From: Sphingobacteriales bacterium 44-15 | GTDB lineage: Bacteria; Bacteroidota; Bacteroidia; Chitinophagales; Chitinophagaceae | Assembly (NCBI GenBank): GCA_001899685.1 | Contig: MKWG01000027.1 | Coordinates: forward strand, 84,470-148,242 | DNA: 63,773 nt | Direction of reading: 5' to 3' | Shown: positions 33,398-42,571 of the stretch, in pieces | Position numbering within the stretch: position 1 is the stretch's first letter | Layout of the letters: the number at the start of each line of letters is the position of its first letter | Notes under the pieces: generated by a model | Database searches by the model: none | What the model was told of the DNA's origin: nothing | What the model saw: only the letters and a program-made list of their open reading frames with translations | Position numbers and translations under genes: made by a program

Positions 33398-35920
33398 TCA
33401 TATTACTCTTCCCATCACAGGATCTGATATGCCGTGCCGTCCTGTTTCCACCCGGCCCGCATATCGTTTTTCAAAACTATTATACCCATCTGCTTTAACG
33501 CTTACATCATACCAGCCTGAAGATTTTTTCAGATCCACTACAACACTTGCCACAGCTCCTGCGCTCACTGTTTTGGTTTGAGATGCCGTTGTATAAGCAT
33601 TGTCGGTAACAGTAAAAGCTAATTGGGAAGACGAATTATTCTTGATCTTTATAATTATGTTGCCGGATAAGTTCTTCCGGCCTGCACTACCCTGCTGGTA
33701 TTCACAGGCAACTTCTGCAGCCGGGTCTTCAGTGTTTCCTTTAAATTCCCTGAAAAAGCCATTAGGACCATACACCTGCAAGTGGTAATCACCATCATCA
33801 TCCAATGCCCAGCTATCAGTGAGGCTGTCGCCTGCAAGCACCGCGTAGTTGCGTGGTAGATCATCTTTTGAAGGCGTATAAATATTGAAAGGAGCCCCAA
33901 TAGCTTTTGCACCAAATACATCTTTCTTTGCCGACAGCCGGATGAAGAACTGCTTCTTGTCGGCCGATAATTTCCCCTCGCTGTACAGCTCGTAAGGAAG
34001 AGCGCAGGAAGCACGGGTACCTTTTTCCTGCTGTGGCATGTAAGGCGAAGCGAACCGGTCGGTATTGATCTGCGCAACCTCTTCGGCCGTTAATAATTTA
34101 TATCCGGAAGGCATATCCTTAAACTGTGCTTTATGGATCCCTTCCAGGAAGGGAATCCGCTCAACGGGAGCAGGCGCTTCAATCTTTTCACCATTATACG
34201 GGCGGAATACCGAAGTAAGATTGCCGCTTACGGCCCGGCGCCAGCTTGTAACTTCAGCCGATTGTATTTTTTTCCCGGTTTTATGCGAGAGAAAATGCTC
34301 CATAAACTGAATAGGAGAAGTAAGATCGAATACTTCCGAGCACACCCATCCGCCCCTGCTCCAGGGAGAAGCTATTACCAGCGGAACCCGAAACCCTAAG
34401 CCTATCGGTCCTTCACGGTCATCTTCATCATAGGCTTTGGTCTCCAGCCATTTTTGATCACGGCTTACATAGTCTGTTTTGGTATAAATACCAGCAGAAA
34501 CTTTCCCGCTGTTTTCCTTATAAGGATTGGGGGGCACAAAAGGCGGCACATGATCAAAATAACCGTCATTTTCATCATAGTTTAATATGAAAATAGTTTT
34601 TTTCCATACTTCCGGATTTTGGGTAAGGATATCCAGCACTTCACTCACATACCATGCCCCGTACCATGGCGAACCGGGATGATCGGAAAAATTAGACGGC
34701 GCTACTAACCACGATACGGCAGGGAGCTTCCCGTCTTTTACATCCGTCCTGAACTGGTGCAGCACATCGCTTTTAGGTATCTGCATAGTACGCTCTGTAC
34801 CGCCGTCATCATATGTTACAGACGTAAGGCTGCGGTAATCAGGATCATTGCGATTGTCTGTAAATGCTTTCTCATGAAGGTTTTTGGAGCGCTGTGATAA
34901 TTTCCGGTAATTATCAGTATTATATTTTTTTACAGCTTCCTTTACATATGCATACTGCGCCTTTCTTTGTTCCAATGCTCTTTGCAGCTTTGATAATTCA
35001 CTGCTCCCGGCAGGCGCCTTCTTTATCTCTTCTTCCAGTTCGCTGATCATTCCCGGCAGTTTTTTTTCAGCTTCAGGAAGAAATTTCATGTGACCATGAG
35101 AAAAGCGGATATTATATTGCCTGAACCATTCCATGGGGTTATCGGTAAAATTTGCCAGCCAGTCTTCTTCCTCCCCCTGGAAACCGGTTTCAATACTCAC
35201 TTCATTCTGGTATATTTTCCATGAAATACCATTTTCTTCAAGGTATTCGGGAAAAGTTTTCCATGAAGCCTCACTATCATAGGAAACATTTGAATTATAT
35301 ACATTGGCAACTACATTTTCATCGTGCTTTTCACGTATCGTGCCGGTCCAGAAATACAGGCGGTTGGGCGTAGTGCCGGTCAACGACGAACAAAAATGCT
35401 GGTCGCACACCGTAAAAGCGTCTGCCAGCGCATAGTAAAACGGAATATCCTGCCTGTCATAAAAACCCATGGTAAGCGGCATGTCGCGGCATTCCTTATG
35501 CCCCGACTTTTTTGCATCAAGCCACTTATCATGTTTGCCTTCATTTCTTGCATCGGTCATGTTATCCCAGGAATGCGGTAAAGAACCCAGCCAGGTAGAC
35601 CTGCTGTCTCTTATATTCAGCCGGAACGGAGCGTAAGTTTCTCCCTTGGCATTGGTTTGTGCCCACACTTTGTTTTTATTGGGCAGTGTAATGGCACGCG
35701 GATCGTTATAGCCTCTTACCCCCTGCAGGGTACCATAACAATGATCGAAAGAGCGGTTTTCCTGCATCAGGAAAACAATATGCTCTGCGTCAAGATAGGT
35801 AGAGCCGGCTTTAGGGTCAATGGCAAATGCCTTCTGAATAGAAGCGGGAAGCCCGCCCAATAATCCTGCGCCCCCCGAAAGGAAGGTAGCTTTTTTGATA
35901 AATTCTCTTCGTGTATCCAT
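33398..35920 (-). CDS. Phosphocholine-specific phospholipase C
   Basis: An 840-residue Tat-exported enzyme (signal TRREFIKKATFLSGGAG) of the acid phosphatase-like phospholipase C family, as in Pseudomonas PlcH/PlcN. Catalytic-domain motifs: 'HIVFLMQENRSFDHCYG', 'SLTGTTPNRLYFWTGTI', 'FILNYDENDGYFDHVPP', 'PLVIASPWSRGGWVCSEVFD'. Two C-terminal beta-domains (DUF756 type) follow from about residue 640. It should cleave phosphatidylcholine or sphingomyelin outside the cytoplasmic membrane, for phosphate scavenging or attack on other cells. It stands alone; a palindromic repeat lies at its 3' end. Confidence 0.91.
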   Translation of the reverse strand: MDTRREFIKKATFLSGGAGLLGGLPASIQKAFAIDPKAGSTYLDAEHIVFLMQENRSFDHCYGTLQGVRGYNDPRAITLPNKNKVWAQTNAKGETYAPFRLNIRDSRSTWLGSLPHSWDNMTDARNEGKHDKWLDAKKSGHKECRDMPLTMGFYDRQDIPFYYALADAFTVCDQHFCSSLTGTTPNRLYFWTGTIREKHDENVVANVYNSNVSYDSEASWKTFPEYLEENGISWKIYQNEVSIETGFQGEEEDWLANFTDNPMEWFRQYNIRFSHGHMKFLPEAEKKLPGMISELEEEIKKAPAGSSELSKLQRALEQRKAQYAYVKEAVKKYNTDNYRKLSQRSKNLHEKAFTDNRNDPDYRSLTSVTYDDGGTERTMQIPKSDVLHQFRTDVKDGKLPAVSWLVAPSNFSDHPGSPWYGAWYVSEVLDILTQNPEVWKKTIFILNYDENDGYFDHVPPFVPPNPYKENSGKVSAGIYTKTDYVSRDQKWLETKAYDEDDREGPIGLGFRVPLVIASPWSRGGWVCSEVFDLTSPIQFMEHFLSHKTGKKIQSAEVTSWRRAVSGNLTSVFRPYNGEKIEAPAPVERIPFLEGIHKAQFKDMPSGYKLLTAEEVAQINTDRFASPYMPQQEKGTRASCALPYELYSEGKLSADKKQFFIRLSAKKDVFGAKAIGAPFNIYTPSKDDLPRNYAVLAGDSLTDSWALDDDGDYHLQVYGPNGFFREFKGNTEDPAAEVACEYQQGSAGRKNLSGNIIIKIKNNSSSQLAFTVTDNAYTTASQTKTVSAGAVASVVVDLKKSSGWYDVSVKADGYNSFEKRYAGRVETGRHGISDPVMGRVI

Positions 35921-36181
35921 AATAGTGAGTGAATAGGGTGAATAGAGCGCTCAAGTTAACAAATTAATTGTTGAACTTCCGTTAAGCAATTAAAATCATT
36001 TTCTTTCAGAAAAGGTACAGGAGAAAATAAAAATAATATTTTACTTATCTTCGCGTTTCATAGTTGCAGACGATCATTACCCCACGTCTTTTATTCTTGC
36101 CCCGTATTGCTTTCTAACAATTTTTGCCTGTCACAATTTTAATGTTTGCTGCCAAAGAGTTTAAACGTTAAAATACATCTT

Positions 36182-37003
36182 ATGAAACGAACAGGTTTTC
36201 TTATTGACATGGATGGAGTAATATACAAGGGCTCCGAGCCTATTCCCGGTGCAGTAACATTTATTAACGGGCTCCGCAGGCAGGGTTTTCCGTTCTTATT
36301 TCTTACCAACAACAGCCAGCGCACCAGCAGGGATGTATGCTATAAGCTGTTGAAGATGGGCTTTGATGTAACAGATGAAGACATCTTCACCTGCGGTATG
36401 GCTACGGCAAGATACCTGGCATCTAAAACACCCGGCGGCACGGCTTATGTGATCGGGGAAGGCGGATTATTGAATGAGTTGCACAACCAGGGCTATTCCA
36501 TCGTAGACGACCATCCAGACTATGTGGTCATAGGCGAAGGCCGGACCATCATGCTGGAGTCTGTAGACAAAGCGATCAATATGATCATGAAAGGCTCCAA
36601 GCTTATCGCCACCAATTTAGACCCCAACTGCCCGGTAGGGAATGGTAAATTCCGTGCAGGCTGCGGTGCGTTTGTAGCCATGATAGAAGTGGCTACAGGC
36701 AAAAAAGCTTTCAGCGTAGGGAAACCAAGCCCTGTAATGATGAGAATGGCGCGTAAAAAGCTTGAACTGGCCACCGATGATACGGTAATGATCGGGGATA
36801 CTATGAGCACGGATATACTCGGCGCCGGCTCCATGGGATTCACAACAGTCCTTACCTTGTCGGGCGTTACCAGAGAGGCAGACCTCGACGAGTTTGGATA
36901 TGCGCCCGATTTCATCATTCATTCCATACAGGATCTGCTTGATGAAGCGCTTTTTGAAAAGGTGATCGAAAAGCACGGCCGGGATCAGTTGGTAACAGTA
37001 TAG
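36182..37003 (+). CDS. HAD-IIA family phosphatase (NagD-like)
   Basis: A 273-residue cytoplasmic HAD hydrolase. Motif I 'FLIDMDGVIYKG' (nucleophile Asp), motif II 'LFLTNNSQRTSRD', motif III Lys in 'FSVGKPSPVMM', motif IV 'VMIGDTMSTDILGA'. The C2-type cap ('VVIGEGRTIMLESVDKAI') places it with NagD/p-nitrophenylphosphatase enzymes that act on UMP, glycerol phosphate or similar. The ATG at 36182 is used; an in-frame TTG at 36146 would add an unlikely 12-residue extension. A weaker -7-like box, TATCTTCG, is at 36046-36053. Confidence 0.9.
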   Translation: MKRTGFLIDMDGVIYKGSEPIPGAVTFINGLRRQGFPFLFLTNNSQRTSRDVCYKLLKMGFDVTDEDIFTCGMATARYLASKTPGGTAYVIGEGGLLNELHNQGYSIVDDHPDYVVIGEGRTIMLESVDKAINMIMKGSKLIATNLDPNCPVGNGKFRAGCGAFVAMIEVATGKKAFSVGKPSPVMMRMARKKLELATDDTVMIGDTMSTDILGAGSMGFTTVLTLSGVTREADLDEFGYAPDFIIHSIQDLLDEALFEKVIEKHGRDQLVTV

Positions 37004-37007
37004 CAAC

Positions 37008-37110
37008 CAGTGCTATGGCAACAAAAATTTTTCGTATTTCTTTGTGAGAGGCGAGATGATAAATGTGAGCATCTCACATTTATCGCCTGCCGTTTCACGT
37101 TTGACATAAC
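37008..37110 (-). repeat. MITE-like palindromic repeat, copy D
   Basis: Reverse orientation relative to copy C. The core hairpin gataaatgtgag / ctcacatttatc is perfect (12 bp, 3-nt loop). Ends read gttatgtcaaac on the minus strand and ccatagcac at the other side. It lies in the gap between convergent genes. Confidence 0.8.
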
Positions 37111-37149
37111 ACCAGGAGTGTCAGTATCCTCGTTGCAACTGATGCTTTT

Positions 37150-38139
37150 TCAGCTCCCTACTTTATGACGCTTATTAGTTGAAATATTTTCAATGGTCCA
37201 TTCTACGGCTTCTTCAAAAGGGAATTTCCTTACGGGGCAATCTTCCTTCCGGCATATCCTGCAGGAGAAGTCGAGGCAGGCATCCGCATGCACAAAAAAT
37301 TCTACGGATTCCCCAAACTCATGCTGCACCAGGGCAACAAGGGCATCTATTTCCGCATGGGCTTCCCGCACATTCAGGTACCAGGGAACAGTGAGATGGC
37401 AATCTATATGAATAATATTCCCGAATTTGATAATGCGAAGATTATGCAGATCAATCCAGTTGACACGGCGGTTACGTTCCAGGAGCTTTACCATTTTTTC
37501 AAGCAGCTCACGGTCTGCTTCATCCATGATCCCTGCAATGGAGCTTCGCAGGATATTATAACCGGTGAAAATAATGAAAAAGGCAAAGCCTGCTGCGATC
37601 GCAGCATCAAGCCATTGCAGCTTTGTAAGCCATATCAGCAAAAGCCCGGCAATAATGCCGAGGGTAGACCAGGTATCGCTTTGCAGGTGTTTGCCGCTGG
37701 CTATTAAAGCAAGTGAATTATTTCGCTTCCCCACACTGATACAGTATTTCCCGGTAATAAAATTAATACCTGCCGTGAGCGCTACAAGCAATATGCCCCG
37801 GTCGAGCTTCTGTAATTGATGTGGATGTATAAGATTATTAAGGGATTCATAAATAATGATCAACCCTGCTACAATGACAAGGCTCCCTTCCAGCGCTGCT
37901 GAAAGAAATTCGGCTTTACCATGCCCGTAAGGGTGATTGCTGTCTTTCGGCTTTGCAGCAATATATAAACTGTACAGTGTGATAAATCCGGCGATTACAT
38001 TTACGGTGCTCTCCAGCGCATCGGTAAGAATAGCCACAGAAGAGGTAAGATACCACGCAATGATCTTAATGATAAATAAAGCAACAGCTACAACTGTTAC
38101 CACCTTTTGTACCCGCAAATTGATCCTGGCGCTTTGCAA
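37150..38139 (-). CDS. Cation diffusion facilitator transporter
   Basis: A 329-residue inner-membrane antiporter of the CDF (ZitB/FieF) family, exporting divalent cations such as Zn, Fe or Co. Six hydrophobic helices are visible; the metal site in TM2 is 'SVAILTDALESTVNVIAGF' and in TM5 'SDTWSTLGIIAGLLLIW' (HxxxD-like: the first position is HLQSD). The HPYGHGKAE loop follows TM3. The C-terminal cytoplasmic domain is His/Cys-rich ('HADACLDFSCRICRKEDCPV'), which could be an additional metal sensor. It does not belong to an obvious operon. Confidence 0.9.
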   Translation of the reverse strand: MQSARINLRVQKVVTVVAVALFIIKIIAWYLTSSVAILTDALESTVNVIAGFITLYSLYIAAKPKDSNHPYGHGKAEFLSAALEGSLVIVAGLIIIYESLNNLIHPHQLQKLDRGILLVALTAGINFITGKYCISVGKRNNSLALIASGKHLQSDTWSTLGIIAGLLLIWLTKLQWLDAAIAAGFAFFIIFTGYNILRSSIAGIMDEADRELLEKMVKLLERNRRVNWIDLHNLRIIKFGNIIHIDCHLTVPWYLNVREAHAEIDALVALVQHEFGESVEFFVHADACLDFSCRICRKEDCPVRKFPFEEAVEWTIENISTNKRHKVGS

Positions 38140-38206
38140 TAGAAAAAATTTCGGGCAAAGGTATTTTTTTTGATTAAGATCCTGTCATTCGCTGCGGCTA
38201 AATACA

Positions 38207-38235
38207 AAAGCCCGGCACTCACAATGCCGGGCTTT
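38207..38235 (-). terminator. Intrinsic terminator
   Basis: Perfect 11-bp stem aaagcccggca / tgccgggcttt with a 7-nt loop, followed on the minus strand by CTTTTGTATTT. It ends the transcript of the small repeat protein gene (stop at 38256). Confidence 0.8.
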
Positions 38236-38255
38236 GATTGTAAAACCCTATATAC

Positions 38256-38546
38256 CTATTGCTGCTTGTTGTCTTTAAACCGTTTGTCAGGGGTTCCGTC
38301 TTTTTTAAGGTGCTTGTTTTGTTTGTAACGCTTGTCGGGTGTGCCATCTTTCTTCACCGGGGTTGAGGCCGTGGCAACTGCAGCGGTTGTCTGCTGGGTT
38401 GAAGCGGACGCTTTAGTCTTCGCAGCAGTCGCTTCCTTCTTTACGTGTTTTGTTTTTTCCTGTTGCGTTTTGGCCGGGGCCTGCTGGGCAAAGCCAACAC
38501 CGGTTCCCAATAATAAAACAAGAGCGGCAAGAATAATTTTTTTCAT
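38256..38546 (-). CDS. Small secreted protein with KKDGTPDKR repeats
   Basis: A 96-residue secreted protein. The ATG at 38546 gives a normal signal peptide (MKKIILAALVLLLGTGVGFA-Q). The mature part is Lys/Ala/Thr/Gln-rich without cysteines and ends with two near-identical repeats, VKKDGTPDKRYKQNKH and LKKDGTPDKRFKDNKQ. Similar 'KKDGTPDxRYKxNK' motifs occur in short Bacteroidota proteins of unknown role; the motif resembles a calcium-loop-like turn but this is unproven. The gene is monocistronic with its own terminator. Confidence 0.75.
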   Translation of the reverse strand: MKKIILAALVLLLGTGVGFAQQAPAKTQQEKTKHVKKEATAAKTKASASTQQTTAAVATASTPVKKDGTPDKRYKQNKHLKKDGTPDKRFKDNKQQ

Positions 38547-38685
38547 ATAGTTTGTTTTTAACTTTCCTACATAGTTAATCACAGCGCAGCGATCTTTTTG
38601 ATAAGCATTCGTTAATCTACATTGCTTAACAAGTGATTCACAAGATGGGGTGAGGAGTAAGGTATAAGGTCTTACACCCTATACC

Positions 38686-40041
38686 CTACCATTTAAACGG
38701 CTTCCCGTCGGCCATCACTTCCTGTGTCTTTTCATCAAAAGTCACTCTCGTGCCGGTATGGGCAGAAGCTGTGGTCATAATATTTGCAATAGAATGGCTG
38801 TAACCGGCTTCTACAGGCGCATTAGGCTGTTTGCGGCTTCTCACACATTCCATCCAGTTGCGTACGTGGGCCGAGGTAAGATTGTCTCCTCCTGTATTTG
38901 CTGAGCTAACCACTTTTTCCACCTGTGCCAGGCTCAGTTCAGGCAGCAGGTTAGCCGTCATCCCCATGGCTTCCGCATGCTTTTTCGATAATCCCCCTTT
39001 GGGCGATACCATGTTGGTAATGAGATTAAGCTCACCTCCGTTGGAATAATAAATTTCCCCCGGATCGTCATCTCCGTTATGCATACGTGAAGCAAATGTT
39101 ACCTGGAAGCCTGTGGAAGGATCATTCAGTGGACCGTAGTCAAATACCGCTGTGATAGTATCCCAGTTCCTCCTGCCGTCTTTCCACTGGTAGATCCCGC
39201 CATTGGCTGCTACAGAACGCGGATGAGGCAAACCGCTGAACCAGTGCACCGTATCTATCTGGTGGCTCATCCATTGTCCGGGCAGCCCGGAAGAATATGG
39301 CCAAAACAACCTGTACTCAAGGTATTTACGGGGGTCAAAACTTTCATAAGGACGGTTAAGCAGGTATCTTTTCCAGTCAGTGTCTTCTTCTTTCAACTGG
39401 CTGACCAGTTCCTTCCTTCTCCACCGCCCGGGCTGGTTTACATTCCATGTAAGCTCCACCATAGTGATGGGACCGAATTTGCCGGATTTAATAAAATCAG
39501 CGGCAGCATGATAATTCGCTCCGCTTCTCCGCTGAGAGCCTATCTGGATGATCTTGCCGGATTCTTTTACCGCCTTGAATGCGGCCCGGTTATCCTCCAT
39601 GGTTTCTGCAAAAGGTTTTTCCACATACGCATCGCAGCCGGCCTTAACCGCCTCAATAGTATGCAAAGCGTGCTGGAAATCGGCTGTACTGATAAATACT
39701 GCATCCACCACCCTCTTACTATACATTTCTTCATTGTTCCTGTAAGCAGTTACATCATGACCCATTTTACCTTTCCAGATCGCAGCTCCCTCTTCTCTCC
39801 TTTTCTTCCAGATATCGGAAACTGCCACCACATCAAAATTCAGCTCCTTATAATGGTTCATAAAGCTGGGTATATGAGATCCCCTGTGGCGGTCTGAAAA
39901 GCCTACAACGCCCACGCGTACCCTGTCATTGGCGCCTGGTATTCTCCGGTAGCTTGCTGCACTGAAGGCAGAAGAGCCGACATACATGCCAGCAGTGGAA
40001 AGAGCAGCCTGTTTAATAAATTTTCTGCGTGAATGTGACAT
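38686..40041 (-). CDS. Gfo/Idh/MocA family oxidoreductase, Tat-exported
   Basis: A 451-residue protein with a twin-arginine signal (SRRKFIKQAALSTAG). The Rossmann part starts 'RVRVGVVGFSDRHRGSHI', and 'YVEKPFAETMEDNRAAFKAV' contains the EKP motif of Gfo/Idh/MocA enzymes. Such secreted members in Bacteroidota carry tightly bound NAD(P) and act on sugars or glycosides, sometimes as glycosidases; here no substrate is evident and no glycan-use genes are adjacent. Confidence 0.87.
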   Translation of the reverse strand: MSHSRRKFIKQAALSTAGMYVGSSAFSAASYRRIPGANDRVRVGVVGFSDRHRGSHIPSFMNHYKELNFDVVAVSDIWKKRREEGAAIWKGKMGHDVTAYRNNEEMYSKRVVDAVFISTADFQHALHTIEAVKAGCDAYVEKPFAETMEDNRAAFKAVKESGKIIQIGSQRRSGANYHAAADFIKSGKFGPITMVELTWNVNQPGRWRRKELVSQLKEEDTDWKRYLLNRPYESFDPRKYLEYRLFWPYSSGLPGQWMSHQIDTVHWFSGLPHPRSVAANGGIYQWKDGRRNWDTITAVFDYGPLNDPSTGFQVTFASRMHNGDDDPGEIYYSNGGELNLITNMVSPKGGLSKKHAEAMGMTANLLPELSLAQVEKVVSSANTGGDNLTSAHVRNWMECVRSRKQPNAPVEAGYSHSIANIMTTASAHTGTRVTFDEKTQEVMADGKPFKW

Positions 40042-40313
40042 ACGAGATTATATTGTTAGGTGAAAAATGTCAAACTTATACCGGTTTATCTATTATTTTA
40101 TTGAAAGAGAAACCGATGCCTGCAGCATACTTATCCTCTAATATATTTAATAATATTTAAATTCAGCACGGGAAAAAGAGGAATCCGCAGCGGATAGTAA
40201 AAGCAATGGAAATAAGAAAGAATTGTAGCTAATTATTCGAAGATAAATTATGAATTACGAGGAACAGCAAACGATAGATGATAAACAGCTCGGTACTGCC
40301 CCGGCTTAATGAT

Positions 40314-40706
40314 TCAGTTTGTCCAACTATTGATATGCCGTGTACTGCCCAGGATCTTTTCAAGGATGCTCCTGAATTCCCTGCCGGTGCAGCTTTTATT
40401 CAAACAGGCTGCAGCGCCCGCCATCATCAGCCCGGAATGCAATAAAGGATTGAAAGATTCAGTCATCACCAGGAGTGGTATATCTTTGAAAGATCTACGA
40501 TAGTATTGCAGGAAGTCCATCACTTCGCCGTTCATTTCTTTCACGTCCGCAATGATCAGCGACCAGTCATTCTGTGTAATAAGCCCGGAAAGCTCCTCCA
40601 ATGTGGCTGATTCAACAACATGGGATAACGGAAAAAATTCCCTGATCAATCCGGTGATGCCTTTGCGGTAAATTACGTATTCATCCTTAATCAAAACATG
40701 CAGCAT
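40314..40706 (-). CDS. Stand-alone response-regulator receiver protein
   Basis: A 130-residue protein consisting only of a receiver domain: acidic pocket near 'IKDEY', phospho-acceptor Asp in 'LIIADVKEM', Thr in 'LLVMTES', Lys in 'ACLNKSCTG'. There is no output domain, and the sequence downstream of the stop shows no HTH. No histidine kinase is in the window. It resembles the N-terminal half of NarL-type regulators, so it is either a genuine single-domain receiver or a shortened regulator. Confidence 0.75.
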   Translation of the reverse strand: MLHVLIKDEYVIYRKGITGLIREFFPLSHVVESATLEELSGLITQNDWSLIIADVKEMNGEVMDFLQYYRRSFKDIPLLVMTESFNPLLHSGLMMAGAAACLNKSCTGREFRSILEKILGSTRHINSWTN

Positions 40707-41281
40707 ACATGTACATTAAAATGTATTACAATAAAAGGATGAAGGTCTGGATTGGAATAAAAGCAACAGAAAATGGAAAGTAATTTAGGTCATAAAGGAA
40801 TTACATTGATGAATATTATTTCATCTGAGCTCCATTTTCTGTTGCTGTGAATCTTGCAATGTTTTAGCTGGACGGTTAAAATACATTGCTGTTCTTGCTT
40901 AGGTATTGGATTTAGATACGGATCTTGGATTTTTACCAGCTTTTACACTGATAGCGGTTTTCACAGATATTGGCTTAGGAATTATTGGATTTGTTACACA
41001 AAGAAACAATATCACAGAGTCATGGAAAATAGGCGCTTCTACTATTGTTTTGTAATGCGATCACTACACTATTAGGAAAACTACCATACAGATTGTTTTA
41101 TATAAGTTATCATATTATAATAGTGAAAGCAGTCAATATCTATATGATTTAAAATCAGAGAGATAGAATTGTCCAAGCCAGAAATATATTGCAGAGATTT
41201 ACCGGGCAGAAGTAGTTTTACGAATATAGCCCTTTCTTTATACCGGGCAAAAAAGAAGAACGAAAGAGAAAATACGCTGCT
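40707..41281. other. A+T-rich non-coding stretch with a 16-bp inverted repeat
   Basis: No supported gene. An exact inverted repeat (agcaacagaaaatgga at 40762-40777 and its complement at 40831-40846) surrounds a 53-nt spacer. A short open frame at 40906-41055 reads like a hydrophobic peptide but lacks an ATG and any family match. Confidence 0.5.
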
Positions 41282-41312
41282 AAAAAAGCCTGCTCTTAGC
41301 AAATGCTAAGGC
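41282..41312 (-). terminator. Intrinsic terminator after dusB
   Basis: On the minus strand GCCTTAGCATTTGCTAAG... forms a cttagca/tgctaag hairpin inside an outer GCCT/AGGC stem, followed by six U. It lies 21 nt past the dusB stop. Confidence 0.75.
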
Positions 41313-41332
41313 AAATAATGAATATTGCTTCC

Positions 41333-42370
41333 CTACACAGGGCATTTTTCGTGGTAATTGACCAGTTCAATGGGCGTTTTTTCAAAAATATACCCGTCAT
41401 ACCGCGCTGCTACCTCGTTCAGCACTTCATCAATTTCTTCTATGGTATTCAATACTACAAGACGCTGCCTGAATTCTTTGATATTGGGCAGCCCTTTGAG
41501 ATAATTTGCATAATGCCGGCGCATTTCAAGTATCCCCACCACAGGACCTTTCCATTCAACCGATTTGTAAAGATGTTTACGGCACACCGCAATACGCTCT
41601 TTCAGCCCGGGAGCTGCAGCATGAGTACCGGTTTGCAGGTAGTGCCTGATCTCATTAAAGATCCAGGGATAACCGATAGCCGCCCTGCCGATCATGATGC
41701 CATCAACGCCATAGCGGTTCTTATATTCCAGCGCCTTTTCGGGAGAGTCAATATCCCCGTTGCCGAATACAGGTATTTTGATGCGTGGATTGTTTTTCAC
41801 TTTTCCGATCAGTGTCCAGTCTGCTGTCCCTTTATACATCTGTGTGCGCGTCCTGCCATGTATGGCAAGCGCCCTGATGCCCACATCCTGCAGGCGTTCG
41901 GCAACTTCTTCTATATTCCGTGTATTATCGTCCCACCCCAGCCTGGTTTTTACAGTTACGGGAAGATGTGTTGCTCTGACCACTGCCGATGTCAGCCGCA
42001 CCATCAGGTCAATATCTTTCAGAACGCCGGCGCCGGCGCCTTTCATCGCTACTTTCTTTACAGGGCACCCGAAATTAATATCGAGCAGATCGGGATTAGT
42101 AACTTCCACAATTTTGGCTGCCAGGGAGAGGCTTTCTTCATCGCCCCCGAAGATCTGTATACCTATCGGCCGTTCATAATCAAAAATATCCAGCTTCTTC
42201 CTGCTTTTAATGGCATCCCGTATCAATCCCTCACTGGAGATAAATTCGGTATACATAAGGTCAGCGCCATTGTCTTTACACACAGCACGGAAAGGAGGAT
42301 CGCTTACATCCTCCATCGGCGCAAGCAGCAGGGGAAATTCAGGAAGCGATATGTTGCCTATTTTTACCAT
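41333..42370 (-). CDS. dusB: tRNA-dihydrouridine synthase B
   Basis: A 345-residue FMN enzyme reducing uridines in tRNA. 'LLAPMEDVSDPPFRAVCKD' opens the TIM barrel; the catalytic Cys is in 'DINFGCPVKKVAMKGAGAG'; 'VTVKTRLGWDD', 'ALAIHGRTRTQMYKGTADW' and 'GRAAIGYPWIFNEI' complete the signature. The ATG at 42370 (MVKIGNISLPEF) fits the family start; the frame is open upstream to 42424. A terminator follows. Confidence 0.92.
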   Translation of the reverse strand: MVKIGNISLPEFPLLLAPMEDVSDPPFRAVCKDNGADLMYTEFISSEGLIRDAIKSRKKLDIFDYERPIGIQIFGGDEESLSLAAKIVEVTNPDLLDINFGCPVKKVAMKGAGAGVLKDIDLMVRLTSAVVRATHLPVTVKTRLGWDDNTRNIEEVAERLQDVGIRALAIHGRTRTQMYKGTADWTLIGKVKNNPRIKIPVFGNGDIDSPEKALEYKNRYGVDGIMIGRAAIGYPWIFNEIRHYLQTGTHAAAPGLKERIAVCRKHLYKSVEWKGPVVGILEMRRHYANYLKGLPNIKEFRQRLVVLNTIEEIDEVLNEVAARYDGYIFEKTPIELVNYHEKCPV

Positions 42371-42547
42371 AATTGACCGCCCGGCCCCAGCAGCCGGGAA
42401 CTTGTACATTTTTTGAATTTGCAAATGTACAATTAGTTACAATATGAGCATTGCAGAGTAAGCTCAGTCCAACGGTATTTTAAGGTATCGGTGAAAGCCT
42501 GAAGGGCTTGAATGTAAATAGCGGTGTTTACCTTATCTCTCATTGTT

Positions 42548-42556
42548 TACCTTTGC
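42548..42556 (+). promoter_or_regulatory. -7 promoter box of the HMA-AraC regulator gene
   Basis: TACCTTTGC is a perfect match to TAnnTTTGC, 16 nt before the ATG at 42572. A direct repeat gtttacctt (42526-42534 and 42545-42553) overlaps it at a 19-nt period and could be an autoregulatory site. Confidence 0.55.
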
Positions 42557-42571
42557 TGGAACTTTTCAGAT

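Noticed and set aside
40906-41055. 49-codon hydrophobic plus-strand frame
   Set aside because: Starts at TTG at best, lies in an A+T-rich gap, and has no family match or promoter; may be a membrane-protein fragment but support is too weak.
42487-42571. A third copy of the copper box in front of the HMA-AraC gene
   Set aside because: At the matching 60-nt position the sequence does not resemble the box; only the direct repeat gtttacctt is present.
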